The notes beneath the pieces were generated by a model. That model saw only the letters and a program-made list of their open reading frames with translations, had not been told where the DNA came from and did no database searches. This document shows, in pieces, positions 29,167 to 36,539 of a DNA stretch of 64,000 nt; within the stretch, counting starts at the first letter, position 1, and every line of letters starts with the position of its first letter. The position numbers and the translations under genes were made by a program. The stretch is from CAZCPB01 sp044223975 (lineage in GTDB: Bacteria; Planctomycetota; Phycisphaerae; Phycisphaerales; UBA1924): the NCBI GenBank assembly GCA_044223975.1, contig JBGALI010000021.1, positions 36,027 through 100,026 on the forward strand, in the 5' to 3' direction.

Positions 29167-30504
29167 ATGTTCATTGCGCACGCGACCGCGATAGCGCTGG
29201 CCGCCGTCGCGGCAGAGCCCGCCGCACCCACCGTCCTCTGGAAGGTCCCGCTGGGCTCCACCTCCTTCGGAGGAAGCGCCATCGCCGACGCCGACGGTGA
29301 CGGCCGCCCCGACATCGCCTTCGGCACCTACTTCGGAGACTCCAAGGTCCGCGTTCTTCGCGGTCACGACGGCAGCGAACTCTGGCACTACGACGCCGGC
29401 AAAGCCTGTTTGGACGCCTCGTGCCGCTTCGTCGATCTCGACGGCGATTCCAAGCCCGAACTGGTCATCCCGGTCTCCAACTATTCACGCGTCCTTGCGT
29501 TCGACGGCGCCGCCGGCACGCTCAAGTGGACCTGCCAGTTCCCGGCGCCAGAGTGCATCGACACGCCGCCGTGGATCGGCGAGCTTGACGGTCACGTGCA
29601 GATCGCCGTGGGAACCTTCCGCGGCAACGTGCACCTCATCAACGCCGCCGACGGCACGCTCGGCCGCACGCTTCACGTCGCTCCCGGTGCAGTCCAGTCC
29701 TGCCCGGTCATCATGGACGTCAACGCCGACGGCGCCGCGGACATCATCGCGGCGAACTTCAAGGGCGATCACCGCCTGCACTGCGTCAGCGGCAAGGACG
29801 GGAGCGAACTCTGGTCGGTGCAGACGGGCAGCCACATGTACCATGGCCCCGCGGTCGCGGACCTGGACGGCGACGGCGCGCTGGACCTCGCGTTCGACTC
29901 CTACGACGGCAAGGTGTACGCCTGCCGCGCCAGCGACGGGAAGCTGCTATGGAAGGCTTCCCCCGGCGATCAGTACTTCATGGCTCCCGCCACCATCGTC
30001 GACGCCGATGCGGATGGGTCTCCGGATGTCATCGTGACCTCCGACCGCATCACCGCGCTGCGCGGTCGCGACGGGTCGGTGATCTGGTCCGTGCCCGCCA
30101 ACCCCGGCTCGCCGACGGGTGAAGTCTCGCGCGGCGTGGCCGTCGCCGACCTCGACGGCGACGGCGCGCCCGACCTTGCGTACCTGACGGCGACGGGCCT
30201 GTTCCGCGTGCTCCGCGCGAGCGACGGTGCCGCGGTCTACGAGCTCGACGTGGCCAAGGCCACGGGGACCGCTTCCCGGAGCGGCGCCCATGGACCGGCG
30301 ATCGCGGATCTCAACGGTGACGGCACGCTCGACGTGTTCCTTGTCATCGGCGAGCCCGCCGGGCCGCCGGACTACGACAAGGGGAACGGGATGGCCGTCT
30401 GTCTCACGGGCTTTGCCGGAAAGGAATCTCCAAAGAACCCGGGATGGCCCACGTTCCGGCACGACGCGCACAACACGGGCAACGCGATGCTCCCGCTGAA
30501 ATAG
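29167..30504 (+). CDS. Exported FG-GAP/VCBS repeat beta-propeller protein
   Basis: A 445-residue protein with a short signal peptide (MFIAHATAIALAAVAA). At least seven calcium-binding repeats of the type DxDGDGxPD are visible: DADGDGRPDIAF, DLDGDSKPELV, DVNADGAADII, DLDGDGALDLAF, DADADGSPDVIV, DLDGDGAPDLAY and DLNGDGTLDVFL. This gives a seven-bladed integrin-like propeller, probably on the cell surface or outside. No catalytic domain accompanies it. A likely role in binding polysaccharide or other ligands is inference. The stop lies 28 bases from that of the convergent homoaconitase gene. Confidence 0.87.
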   Translation: MFIAHATAIALAAVAAEPAAPTVLWKVPLGSTSFGGSAIADADGDGRPDIAFGTYFGDSKVRVLRGHDGSELWHYDAGKACLDASCRFVDLDGDSKPELVIPVSNYSRVLAFDGAAGTLKWTCQFPAPECIDTPPWIGELDGHVQIAVGTFRGNVHLINAADGTLGRTLHVAPGAVQSCPVIMDVNADGAADIIAANFKGDHRLHCVSGKDGSELWSVQTGSHMYHGPAVADLDGDGALDLAFDSYDGKVYACRASDGKLLWKASPGDQYFMAPATIVDADADGSPDVIVTSDRITALRGRDGSVIWSVPANPGSPTGEVSRGVAVADLDGDGAPDLAYLTATGLFRVLRASDGAAVYELDVAKATGTASRSGAHGPAIADLNGDGTLDVFLVIGEPAGPPDYDKGNGMAVCLTGFAGKESPKNPGWPTFRHDAHNTGNAMLPLK

Positions 30505-30532
30505 CCCGACCACCGCGCTCACGTCCGGGCCA

Positions 30533-32563
30533 TCACGCGCCGGCGAGCCGCCGCTTGATCACCGCCTCGGCGCCACCGGCCACGACCAGCTCCTGCGCCA
30601 CCGGCGACAACGCCGGGAACGCAAACTCCCGCCCGCCGAACTTCAGCACCGACCGCGTGTAATCGATCTCGATCTCGCCCGCGACCACGGTCTTCGCCCG
30701 CTCCACCCCCTGCGCTTCGGGCCGTTCCGGCTTCGTCACTCCGTCACTCCGTCCCTTCGTCACTTCTCTCAGGTACCCCACCAACCCCGGGCACTCGAAC
30801 ACCACGAACCCGTTGTTGAACGCGTTGCGCTTGTACGTCTCGCTGAAGCTGGCCGCGATCACGCACGGGATCCCGAAGTGCTTGAGCGCCGTCGCCGCCT
30901 GCTCGCGACTCGAACCCGTGCCGAAGTTCAGCCCGCCCACCACCACGTCCCCCGGCTTTGCGAGCCCCTTGAACGCCGGGTCATAGTTCTCGAAGATCAC
31001 CGCCGCCATCTGCTCCGGTGTCATCGCGTCGTTGTACGTGTGCTTGCCCGCAAAGATGCCGTCGGTATTCAAATTGTCCTTGTCCAGCCACAGGAGCCTG
31101 CCGCGAACGCTCGCGGGGAAGCCGTCGATCACCTTCACCGTCCCGCCCGCCCCGAGCGCCGCCGGCGGAGAACGCTTCACCGAGGTCTTCGCGACGCTCT
31201 CTTCGTACTTCGTCGGCGCGCAGATGTAACCGGCCACGGCGCTCGCCGCCACCACCCCGGGCGATCCGAGGTACACCAAGCCCGCGCGATCGCCCATCCG
31301 CCCCTCGAAGTTCCGGTTGGTCGCGCTGATCCCAACCTCGCCCGCCTTGATCGTGCCCTTGCCCAGCCCGATGCACGTCCCGCACCCCGGCGGCAGCTCG
31401 ATCGCCCCCGCGTCGATCAGCGCCTGCCAGTGCCCCTCGCGCACCGCCCGCTCCTGAACCTCCGCGCTCGCCGCGGCAAGGTAAAACTCGACGCCCGGGG
31501 CCACCCTCTTCCCCTTCACGATCGCCGCCGCCGACGCGATGTCCTCGAACCGGGCGTTCACGCACGACATCAGCCACGCCTTGTTGATCTTCACGCGCCG
31601 GGCCTCGATCTCCGGCAGCGCGTGCATGGTCTTGACGTCGTTGGGCCCCGACACGTTCGGCACGATGGTGGACAGGTCAAGCTCGAGCTCGATCGCGTAC
31701 GACGCGCCGGCATCGGCCGCCAGCGCCGCCCGCTCCGACCACCACCCGTCGATGTCCGCGCGCGTGTACCGTCCGAGCGAGGCGGGGTTCCGCGTGCCCG
31801 GCCGCTTGCCCAGCGCGAAGTAGTCCGCGCGCTTGTAGAGGTAGCTCTTGAGCACCTCGTCGAACGGGAACAGCCCGACCAGCGCGCCCCACTCGGTCGT
31901 CATGTTCGCGATCGACATCCGCTGGTCCGCCGACAGCCCCGCGACGCCCTCGCCGTGGAACTCGACCGCGTGGTTCAGCACCTCGTCCTTGTTGAAAAGG
32001 CCGCACAGCGCCACGATCACGTCCTTGCCCACCACGCCCGGTCGCAGCTTGCCTTTCAGCACAACCTTCGCCACCGGCGGCACCTGCCACCACGTCGTGC
32101 CCGTCGCCCACAGGCTCGCCGCGTCGGTGCGCACCACCGGCGTCCCCAGGCAGCACATCGCCCCGTACAGGTTCGAGTGCGAGTCGCTCCCGACCACCAT
32201 CGACCCCGGCACCACGTACCCCTGCTCGACCATGACCTGGTGGCTGATCCCCGTACCCGCCGGGTAGAAGTCGATCCCGTGCAGTTTCGCGAACGCCTCG
32301 ATCTTCGCGTACTTCCCCAGGTTCTCCGGCGTCACGTTCTGGATGTCGTGATCGATCGCGAACACCGGCTGGCGCGGGTCGTGGATCTTGGTCGCGCCGA
32401 TCTGCTTGAACTTGGGCATCACCGCGCCCGTGTTGTCGTGCGTCATCACGTGCTTGGGCCGGATCGTGACAAAGTCGCCGCTGCGCACCACCTGCCCGGG
32501 CGCAAGCCCCACGGCGTGACGTGTCGCAAGCTTCTCGACCAGCGTGAGTGGGGGGGTAGCCAT
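30533..32563 (-). CDS. lys4: Homoaconitase, single-chain (large and small domains fused), fungal LYS4-like
   Basis: Converts homocitrate to homoisocitrate through homoaconitate in the alpha-aminoadipate lysine route. The 676-residue protein has the large domain with iron-sulfur ligands in SCVNARFEDI and PPGCGTCIGLGKG, plus HVMTHDNTGAV and GSDSHSNLYGAM, followed by the swivelling small domain with NFGTGSSREQAATAL. The sequence recalls fungal LYS4 more than the two-subunit bacterial LeuCD or Thermus enzyme. Odd: an 8-bp repeat array near the C-terminus encodes EVTKGRSDGVTKPERP. Isopropylmalate isomerase is the main alternative but is normally split. A nearby homocitrate synthase gene supports the call. 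Confidence 0.82.
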   Translation of the reverse strand: MATPPLTLVEKLATRHAVGLAPGQVVRSGDFVTIRPKHVMTHDNTGAVMPKFKQIGATKIHDPRQPVFAIDHDIQNVTPENLGKYAKIEAFAKLHGIDFYPAGTGISHQVMVEQGYVVPGSMVVGSDSHSNLYGAMCCLGTPVVRTDAASLWATGTTWWQVPPVAKVVLKGKLRPGVVGKDVIVALCGLFNKDEVLNHAVEFHGEGVAGLSADQRMSIANMTTEWGALVGLFPFDEVLKSYLYKRADYFALGKRPGTRNPASLGRYTRADIDGWWSERAALAADAGASYAIELELDLSTIVPNVSGPNDVKTMHALPEIEARRVKINKAWLMSCVNARFEDIASAAAIVKGKRVAPGVEFYLAAASAEVQERAVREGHWQALIDAGAIELPPGCGTCIGLGKGTIKAGEVGISATNRNFEGRMGDRAGLVYLGSPGVVAASAVAGYICAPTKYEESVAKTSVKRSPPAALGAGGTVKVIDGFPASVRGRLLWLDKDNLNTDGIFAGKHTYNDAMTPEQMAAVIFENYDPAFKGLAKPGDVVVGGLNFGTGSSREQAATALKHFGIPCVIAASFSETYKRNAFNNGFVVFECPGLVGYLREVTKGRSDGVTKPERPEAQGVERAKTVVAGEIEIDYTRSVLKFGGREFAFPALSPVAQELVVAGGAEAVIKRRLAGA
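30733..30764. repeat. Four-unit 8-bp tandem array (YCGTCACT) inside the homoaconitase gene
   Basis: Plus-strand units TCGTCACT, CCGTCACT, CCGTCCCT, TCGTCACT. It lies in frame in the C-terminal part of the minus-strand homoaconitase gene and encodes the VTKGRSDGVTK loop. It is the same type of array as at 21221 and 44684. Confidence 0.85.
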
Positions 32564-32687
32564 GGCGGGAATCGTAACACCGCGGGCCGCGTTACCGCCG
32601 ATGCGGGCACGCCGGCCCCGGAAACCCACGGCAGGTGCGATGGAGTGTGCACGAACCGCCAAGTATGCTGATGCGGTGTTCGAGATC

Positions 32688-32969
32688 ATGGCCATCGTGC
32701 GGTTCTGGAAATCCATCGGCCGCATCATGCGCGGCGCGGGCGTCGCGCCCGGCTGGAATCAGCTCCTCCTGGTGGCGCTCTGGTTCGTGGGCGAGTTTGT
32801 CGGCGCGCTCATCGGCGTGTTGATCCTCGGGCGTTCCGGGGACCTCGAACATCCACGCTGGAGTGTCTACGTGCTCGGACTCGTCGGAGGAATCTGCGGG
32901 TGCGCCCTCGCGGAGCAACTCGCCCGCCGGCGCGCCCTTCGTCTCAAGACCGAAGAGCCTCCCGGATGA
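32688..32969 (+). CDS. Small membrane protein of unknown function
   Basis: A 93-residue protein with a basic N-terminus (MAIVRFWKSIGRIMRG), two hydrophobic segments (about 23-46 and 56-75) separated by a charged loop, and a basic tail (RRRALRLKTEEPPG). Two-helix topology with both ends in the cytoplasm fits the positive-inside pattern. No family recognised. Longer upstream frames overlap the divergent homoaconitase start and are less likely. Confidence 0.5.
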   Translation: MAIVRFWKSIGRIMRGAGVAPGWNQLLLVALWFVGEFVGALIGVLILGRSGDLEHPRWSVYVLGLVGGICGCALAEQLARRRALRLKTEEPPG

Positions 32970-33040
32970 ACCAACCGCCATGACTCTCGGTCGTGCTGGG
33001 GCCTCGCCGGTGGGTCACCCACGACTCCGCACTCCCTGCC

Positions 33041-33046
33041 TATACT
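33041..33046 (+). promoter_or_regulatory. -10 box of the homocitrate synthase leader
   Basis: TATACT differs from the consensus TATAAT at one position. The -35 region (about 33018-33023) has no good match. Transcription would begin near 33053, leaving a leader of about 295 bases before the homocitrate synthase ATG. Confidence 0.5.
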
Positions 33047-33089
33047 CGACCCACGCCGCGGCAGCCGCCCCGGCACTTTCGGACGACCC

Positions 33090-33209
33090 ATGACGACGCG
33101 CCACGCCATCACGGCCCTTCAGCACGCCCCGCGGTCCTGCCGCGCCACGGCCAAATCGCTGAAAAAACAGGGCAAATGCCCCGCCGCGCCGTCCGCGCCC
33201 TCCGTCTGA
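33090..33209 (+). CDS. Candidate lysine-rich leader peptide of the homocitrate synthase gene
   Basis: A 39-codon open frame, ATG to TGA. Codons 22, 25, 26 and 29 are all AAA lysine (AKSLKKQGKC), four in eight codons. All eleven lysine codons of the downstream homocitrate synthase gene are AAG, so a run of AAA in this GC-rich sequence is striking. The frame ends 23 bases before an intrinsic terminator. This is the classic arrangement for ribosome-mediated attenuation: starved ribosomes stall on the lysine codons and prevent the terminator from forming. The start has only a weak GGA upstream. No similarity to a known protein is expected of such a peptide. I could not draw a convincing antiterminator by eye. 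Confidence 0.6.
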   Translation: MTTRHAITALQHAPRSCRATAKSLKKQGKCPAAPSAPSV

Positions 33210-33232
33210 GCGATCCCCACATCGCGATTTCG

Positions 33233-33268
33233 GGCCCGCGGGCACCAGCCGCGGGCCTTGTCGTTTTT
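33233..33268 (+). terminator. Intrinsic terminator upstream of homocitrate synthase (candidate attenuator)
   Basis: A 9-bp perfect stem GGCCCGCGG / CCGCGGGCC with a seven-base loop is followed by TTGTCGTTTTT. The preceding plus-strand gene ends 260 bases upstream, so termination of that gene is a poor explanation. It lies between the lysine-rich frame and the homocitrate synthase start. Confidence 0.75.
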
Positions 33269-33303
33269 GACCTCGCGTGGAGGTCATCCGACAACCACGT
33301 TTT

Positions 33304-33331
33304 CACATCCGACATCCCACATCCCACATCC
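33304..33331. repeat. 7-bp tandem array (CACATCC) x4 in the homocitrate synthase leader
   Basis: Units CACATCC, GACATCC, CACATCC, CACATCC, followed by GACTTC. It lies between the terminator and the ATG, 16 bases before the start codon. Confidence 0.8.
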
Positions 33332-33347
33332 GACTTCAGGAGACCCC

Positions 33348-34526
33348 ATGCTCGGCCCCATCACCGTCCCCCCCTTCTCGATCATCGAATCCACCCTCCG
33401 CGAAGGCGAGCAGTTTGCCAATGCCTTCTTCACCACCGACCAGAAGGTCCACCTCGCCCGTCTCCTCGACGACTTCGGCGTCGAGTACCTCGAGCTCACC
33501 AGCCCCGTCGCGTCCCCGCAGAGCCGCGGCGACTGCGAGACCATCGCGGGTCTGGGCCTCAAGGCTAAGGTCCTCACTCACATCCGCTGCCACCCCGACG
33601 ACGCCAGGGTCGCGCTGTCGACCGGCGTCGACGGCGTCGACGTCGTCATTGGCACTTCCTCGCACCTCCGCCGCTTCAGCCACGGCAAGACCATCGACGA
33701 GGTGATCTCGATCGCGCGTGATGTCATCCCCATGCTCCTCGAGTCCGGCGTCGAGGTCCGATTCAGCACCGAGGACAGCCTCCGCAGCGAGCCCGAGGAT
33801 CTTTTCCGCGTCTACGAGGCCGCCGATGCGCTGGGCGTCCACCGCGTGGGGGTCGCCGACACCGTCGGCGTCGGCTCGCCGCGCCAGATCTACGAGCTGG
33901 TCCGCGAGCTGCGCCGCCGCGTGAAGGCCGACATCGAGTTCCACGGCCATAACGATTCCGGCTGCGCCATCGCCAACGCCTTTGTCGCGCTCGAGGCCGG
34001 CGCTACGCATATCGACACCACCGTTCTCGGCATCGGCGAGCGCAACGGCATCACCTCGCTCGGCGGGCTCGTTGCGCGTCTGGCGGCCGTCGACCGCGCC
34101 AGCGTGCAGAAGTACAACCTCCCCCTGCTCCGCACCATCGACCAGGCCGTCGCCGAGCTGGTCGGCGTCGATGTTCCCTTCAACAACTACATCACCGGCT
34201 TCGCGGCCTTCACCCACAAGGCCGGCATCCACGCCAAGGCCGTGCTCAACGACCCGACCACCTACGAGGCCCTGCGCCCCGAGGACTTCGGCCTCTCCCG
34301 CTACGTCAACATCGCCCACCGCCTCACCGGCTGGAACGCCGTCAAGAGCCGCGCCGAGCAGCTCGGCCTCACGCTTCACGACGACGAGATCCGCGAGATC
34401 ACCCGCAAGATCAAGGCCCTCGCCGACGTGCAGCCGCTGACGCTCGAGCAGGTCGACGGCATGCTGCACGGCGCCGCGCCCGACGGTGTGGTGGCCAACT
34501 CTGCGGCGGAGGGGTCCGCTCGCTGA
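33348..34526 (+). CDS. lys20: Homocitrate synthase (LYS20/21-like)
   Basis: Condenses 2-oxoglutarate and acetyl-CoA to homocitrate, the first step of lysine synthesis by the alpha-aminoadipate route. The 392-residue protein starts with the signature IESTLREGEQFANAFF and continues with LELTSPVASPQSR, LTHIRCHPDDARVAL, VVIGTSS, EFHGHNDSGCAIANA, VLGIGERNGITSLGG and FTHKAGIHAKAVL. These patterns match homocitrate synthases of fungi and Thermus more closely than isopropylmalate synthases, and the long regulatory C-terminal domain of LeuA is absent. CAGGAG lies seven bases before the ATG. Expression is probably controlled by the leader upstream. Homoaconitase is 0.8 kb away on the other strand. Confidence 0.9.
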   Translation: MLGPITVPPFSIIESTLREGEQFANAFFTTDQKVHLARLLDDFGVEYLELTSPVASPQSRGDCETIAGLGLKAKVLTHIRCHPDDARVALSTGVDGVDVVIGTSSHLRRFSHGKTIDEVISIARDVIPMLLESGVEVRFSTEDSLRSEPEDLFRVYEAADALGVHRVGVADTVGVGSPRQIYELVRELRRRVKADIEFHGHNDSGCAIANAFVALEAGATHIDTTVLGIGERNGITSLGGLVARLAAVDRASVQKYNLPLLRTIDQAVAELVGVDVPFNNYITGFAAFTHKAGIHAKAVLNDPTTYEALRPEDFGLSRYVNIAHRLTGWNAVKSRAEQLGLTLHDDEIREITRKIKALADVQPLTLEQVDGMLHGAAPDGVVANSAAEGSAR

Positions 34527-34601
34527 ACGACCGTCTGGACGGACCGACGCCCGATCACGGTCGACTCGCGCGAGCCGCCGCACGCCCGCGTCTCGCGCCC
34601 G

Positions 34602-35462
34602 CTACACCGCGCTCCACGCACGGTCATCCCGCCGCAGCGCCTTCCTCGCCGCGCCCGTGTCGATCGCCGGCATCTCGCGTTCGACAATCTCCACCGTGTC
34701 CGCGACGAGGTTCTTCAGCTCGTGCGCCGCGGTGCGTGCCGGCACGTGCCACAGCCCTTCCAACCTCTTCCCTAATCCGGCCGGGGCCACCGTCAGCGAA
34801 TCAATGAACGCCGTGCTCCGCTTGAACTGGAACGACGTGAAGTACTTCCGGTTCACTCCCGCCAGCACGCCCAGGATGTTGAACGACGAGTCCACCAGCG
34901 CCTGCCGGATCCACAGCCCCGCATCCCGCGTCTCCAGCCGCGCGATCACGCCCCAGAGCGGAAAGAACCGCAGGTGGTGCTCCACCATCGCGACCCGCAG
35001 CGCTTCCGGGTACGCGCGGATCTCCCGCTTCCACGCCTCCAGCCGCTCCTCACCCGAAACCGCGATCGAGATCAGCGTCCCCGACATCGCCTTGTGCAGC
35101 GGGCTTCCCGGCTCCTCGCCCGCAAGCGTCCGTCGCATGTCCCGCTCCCACACCGCGACCGTCGTGTGCCCGATCTGCACCTCGATGCCGTCCACGCGAT
35201 AACTTTCCAGGAACTCCCCCTCGGCATACGACCCCATGTTCAGCACCAGCTCCGACCCGCCGACCCTCCCCCGGGTCGCTCGGATCTCCGCCTCCGGGGG
35301 GAACGCGTCGTAGTACACCGTCGTGTCGAGGTCGGAATGCTCGTCCGAAAGCCCTTCCGTGCTCGACCCCGTGATCGCCGCGCACGCCACGCCCGGCAGC
35401 CGCGCGTACGGCTCAAGAACTCGACGCCCCAAGGCCAATACGTGCTCAGAAGCGGTCGTCAT
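34602..35462 (-). CDS. Nucleotidyltransferase-fold protein
   Basis: A 286-residue protein with a minimal nucleotidyltransferase motif near the N-terminus: ITGSSTEGLSDEHSDLDTTV, where GS and the paired acidic residues (SDLD) would bind metal and nucleotide. The rest is mainly helical, with DSSFNILGVLAGVNRKYF near residue 200. Members include antibiotic adenylyltransferases and other small transferases; the acceptor cannot be told. The ATG (MTTASEHVLALGRR) was chosen because the preceding residues are low-complexity. No neighbouring gene suggests a pathway. Confidence 0.7.
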   Translation of the reverse strand: MTTASEHVLALGRRVLEPYARLPGVACAAITGSSTEGLSDEHSDLDTTVYYDAFPPEAEIRATRGRVGGSELVLNMGSYAEGEFLESYRVDGIEVQIGHTTVAVWERDMRRTLAGEEPGSPLHKAMSGTLISIAVSGEERLEAWKREIRAYPEALRVAMVEHHLRFFPLWGVIARLETRDAGLWIRQALVDSSFNILGVLAGVNRKYFTSFQFKRSTAFIDSLTVAPAGLGKRLEGLWHVPARTAAHELKNLVADTVEIVEREMPAIDTGAARKALRRDDRAWSAV

Positions 35463-35557
35463 ATGGCGGCCTTCCCTTGTCGACGCGCCGCGCACACGCC
35501 CTCAGCCAAGCCACGACACGCCGCACCACTGGATGCGCCGAGCGCCCGAAGTCGTCA

Positions 35558-36472
35558 TCACTTCTTGGACTTTGCGCGCGGCGCCGGGGGGGCCTTCAAA
35601 TTCACCTCGAAGAACTCCTTCGACTCCTTCAGCGTCCGCTCCAGGTCCGCCCCGCCCCAGCCGTGCTGCGCCCCCGCGATGATCTCCTCCCGCCCCGCCA
35701 CGCCCGCCTTCGTCATCGCCTCGATCATGTGCGACGGCTGCGTGACCGGCACCAGCGGGTCCTTGCTCCCCTGGAACATCAGGATCGGCGCATCACCCGG
35801 CGTGACGTACGTCACCGGCGACGCCGCCTTCCACCGCTCCGCGGCACCCTCCGGCTCGGGCCCCACAAAGTCCGCCACCAGTCCCTTGGACTGCACCGGA
35901 ATATCGCTCGCCCCCAGCATCGTCGGCCCGAAGAACGACACGACCGCCTGCACCTTCCCCGTGTCCTTCGGATCCTCGCCGCAGATCCCCATACCGTCGC
36001 CGCAGTCGAGCACACCGAGCATCATCGAGAGGTGCGCCCCCGCGGAGAATCCGATCGCGCCGATCCGGTCGGGATCGATCCCGTACTCCTCCGCGTGCTT
36101 TCTGAGAAACCGCACCGCCGCGGCACAGTCTTCCACCTGCGCCGGAAACCGGTGCTGCGGACAGAACCGGTACGACACGGTCGCCGCCACAAAGCCCTCC
36201 TTTGCCAGCCCCTGCACCAGCGCGTCCAGCTGCGATCGGTCCCCCGCGCGCCACGCACCGCCGTGGATCGCCACGATGCAAGGGCGGTTCCTCTCCTCGC
36301 CCGCCGGGCGCGCGATGTTGAACTTCAGCTCGACCTTGCCGTTCGCGTCCTCGCGCGTCACGTATGTGACATCCCGATCGAACACCACCGCGTCGTGCCG
36401 TCGCGCCAGCCCCAGCCCCGCCGCGCCGACGATCAAGACCGCGACCGCTCCGATCAACGCTCGTCCGCGCAT
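35558..36472 (-). CDS. Alpha/beta hydrolase with an N-terminal membrane anchor
   Basis: A 304-residue protein with a signal-anchor (MRGRALIGAVAVLIVGAAG) and an alpha/beta hydrolase fold of the hormone-sensitive-lipase or BD-FAE type. HGGAW forms the oxyanion hole, GFSAGAH holds the nucleophilic serine, the acid is in GSKDPLVP and the histidine in AQHGWGG. Substrates are likely esters such as acetylated sugars or small acyl esters, but nothing here decides it. A Pro/Lys-rich tail ends the protein. It is downstream of the tryptophanase-family gene on the same strand, with 67 bases between. Confidence 0.85.
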   Translation of the reverse strand: MRGRALIGAVAVLIVGAAGLGLARRHDAVVFDRDVTYVTREDANGKVELKFNIARPAGEERNRPCIVAIHGGAWRAGDRSQLDALVQGLAKEGFVAATVSYRFCPQHRFPAQVEDCAAAVRFLRKHAEEYGIDPDRIGAIGFSAGAHLSMMLGVLDCGDGMGICGEDPKDTGKVQAVVSFFGPTMLGASDIPVQSKGLVADFVGPEPEGAAERWKAASPVTYVTPGDAPILMFQGSKDPLVPVTQPSHMIEAMTKAGVAGREEIIAGAQHGWGGADLERTLKESKEFFEVNLKAPPAPRAKSKK

Positions 36473-36539
36473 GGTGAATCCTCCCGATGTGCCCGGGAGT
36501 GATCGTTCGGTCGCCGCCCGCCCCGGGCGAGCCGCGCTC

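Noticed and set aside
33090..33268. Lysine riboswitch upstream of homocitrate synthase
   Set aside because: The leader is too short and lacks the multi-helix L-box layout; the Lys-codon frame with a terminator fits attenuation better.
33348..34526. 2-isopropylmalate synthase or citramalate synthase
   Set aside because: The STLREGEQFANAFF and LTHIRCHPDDAR patterns match homocitrate synthases, and the LeuA C-terminal regulatory domain is missing.
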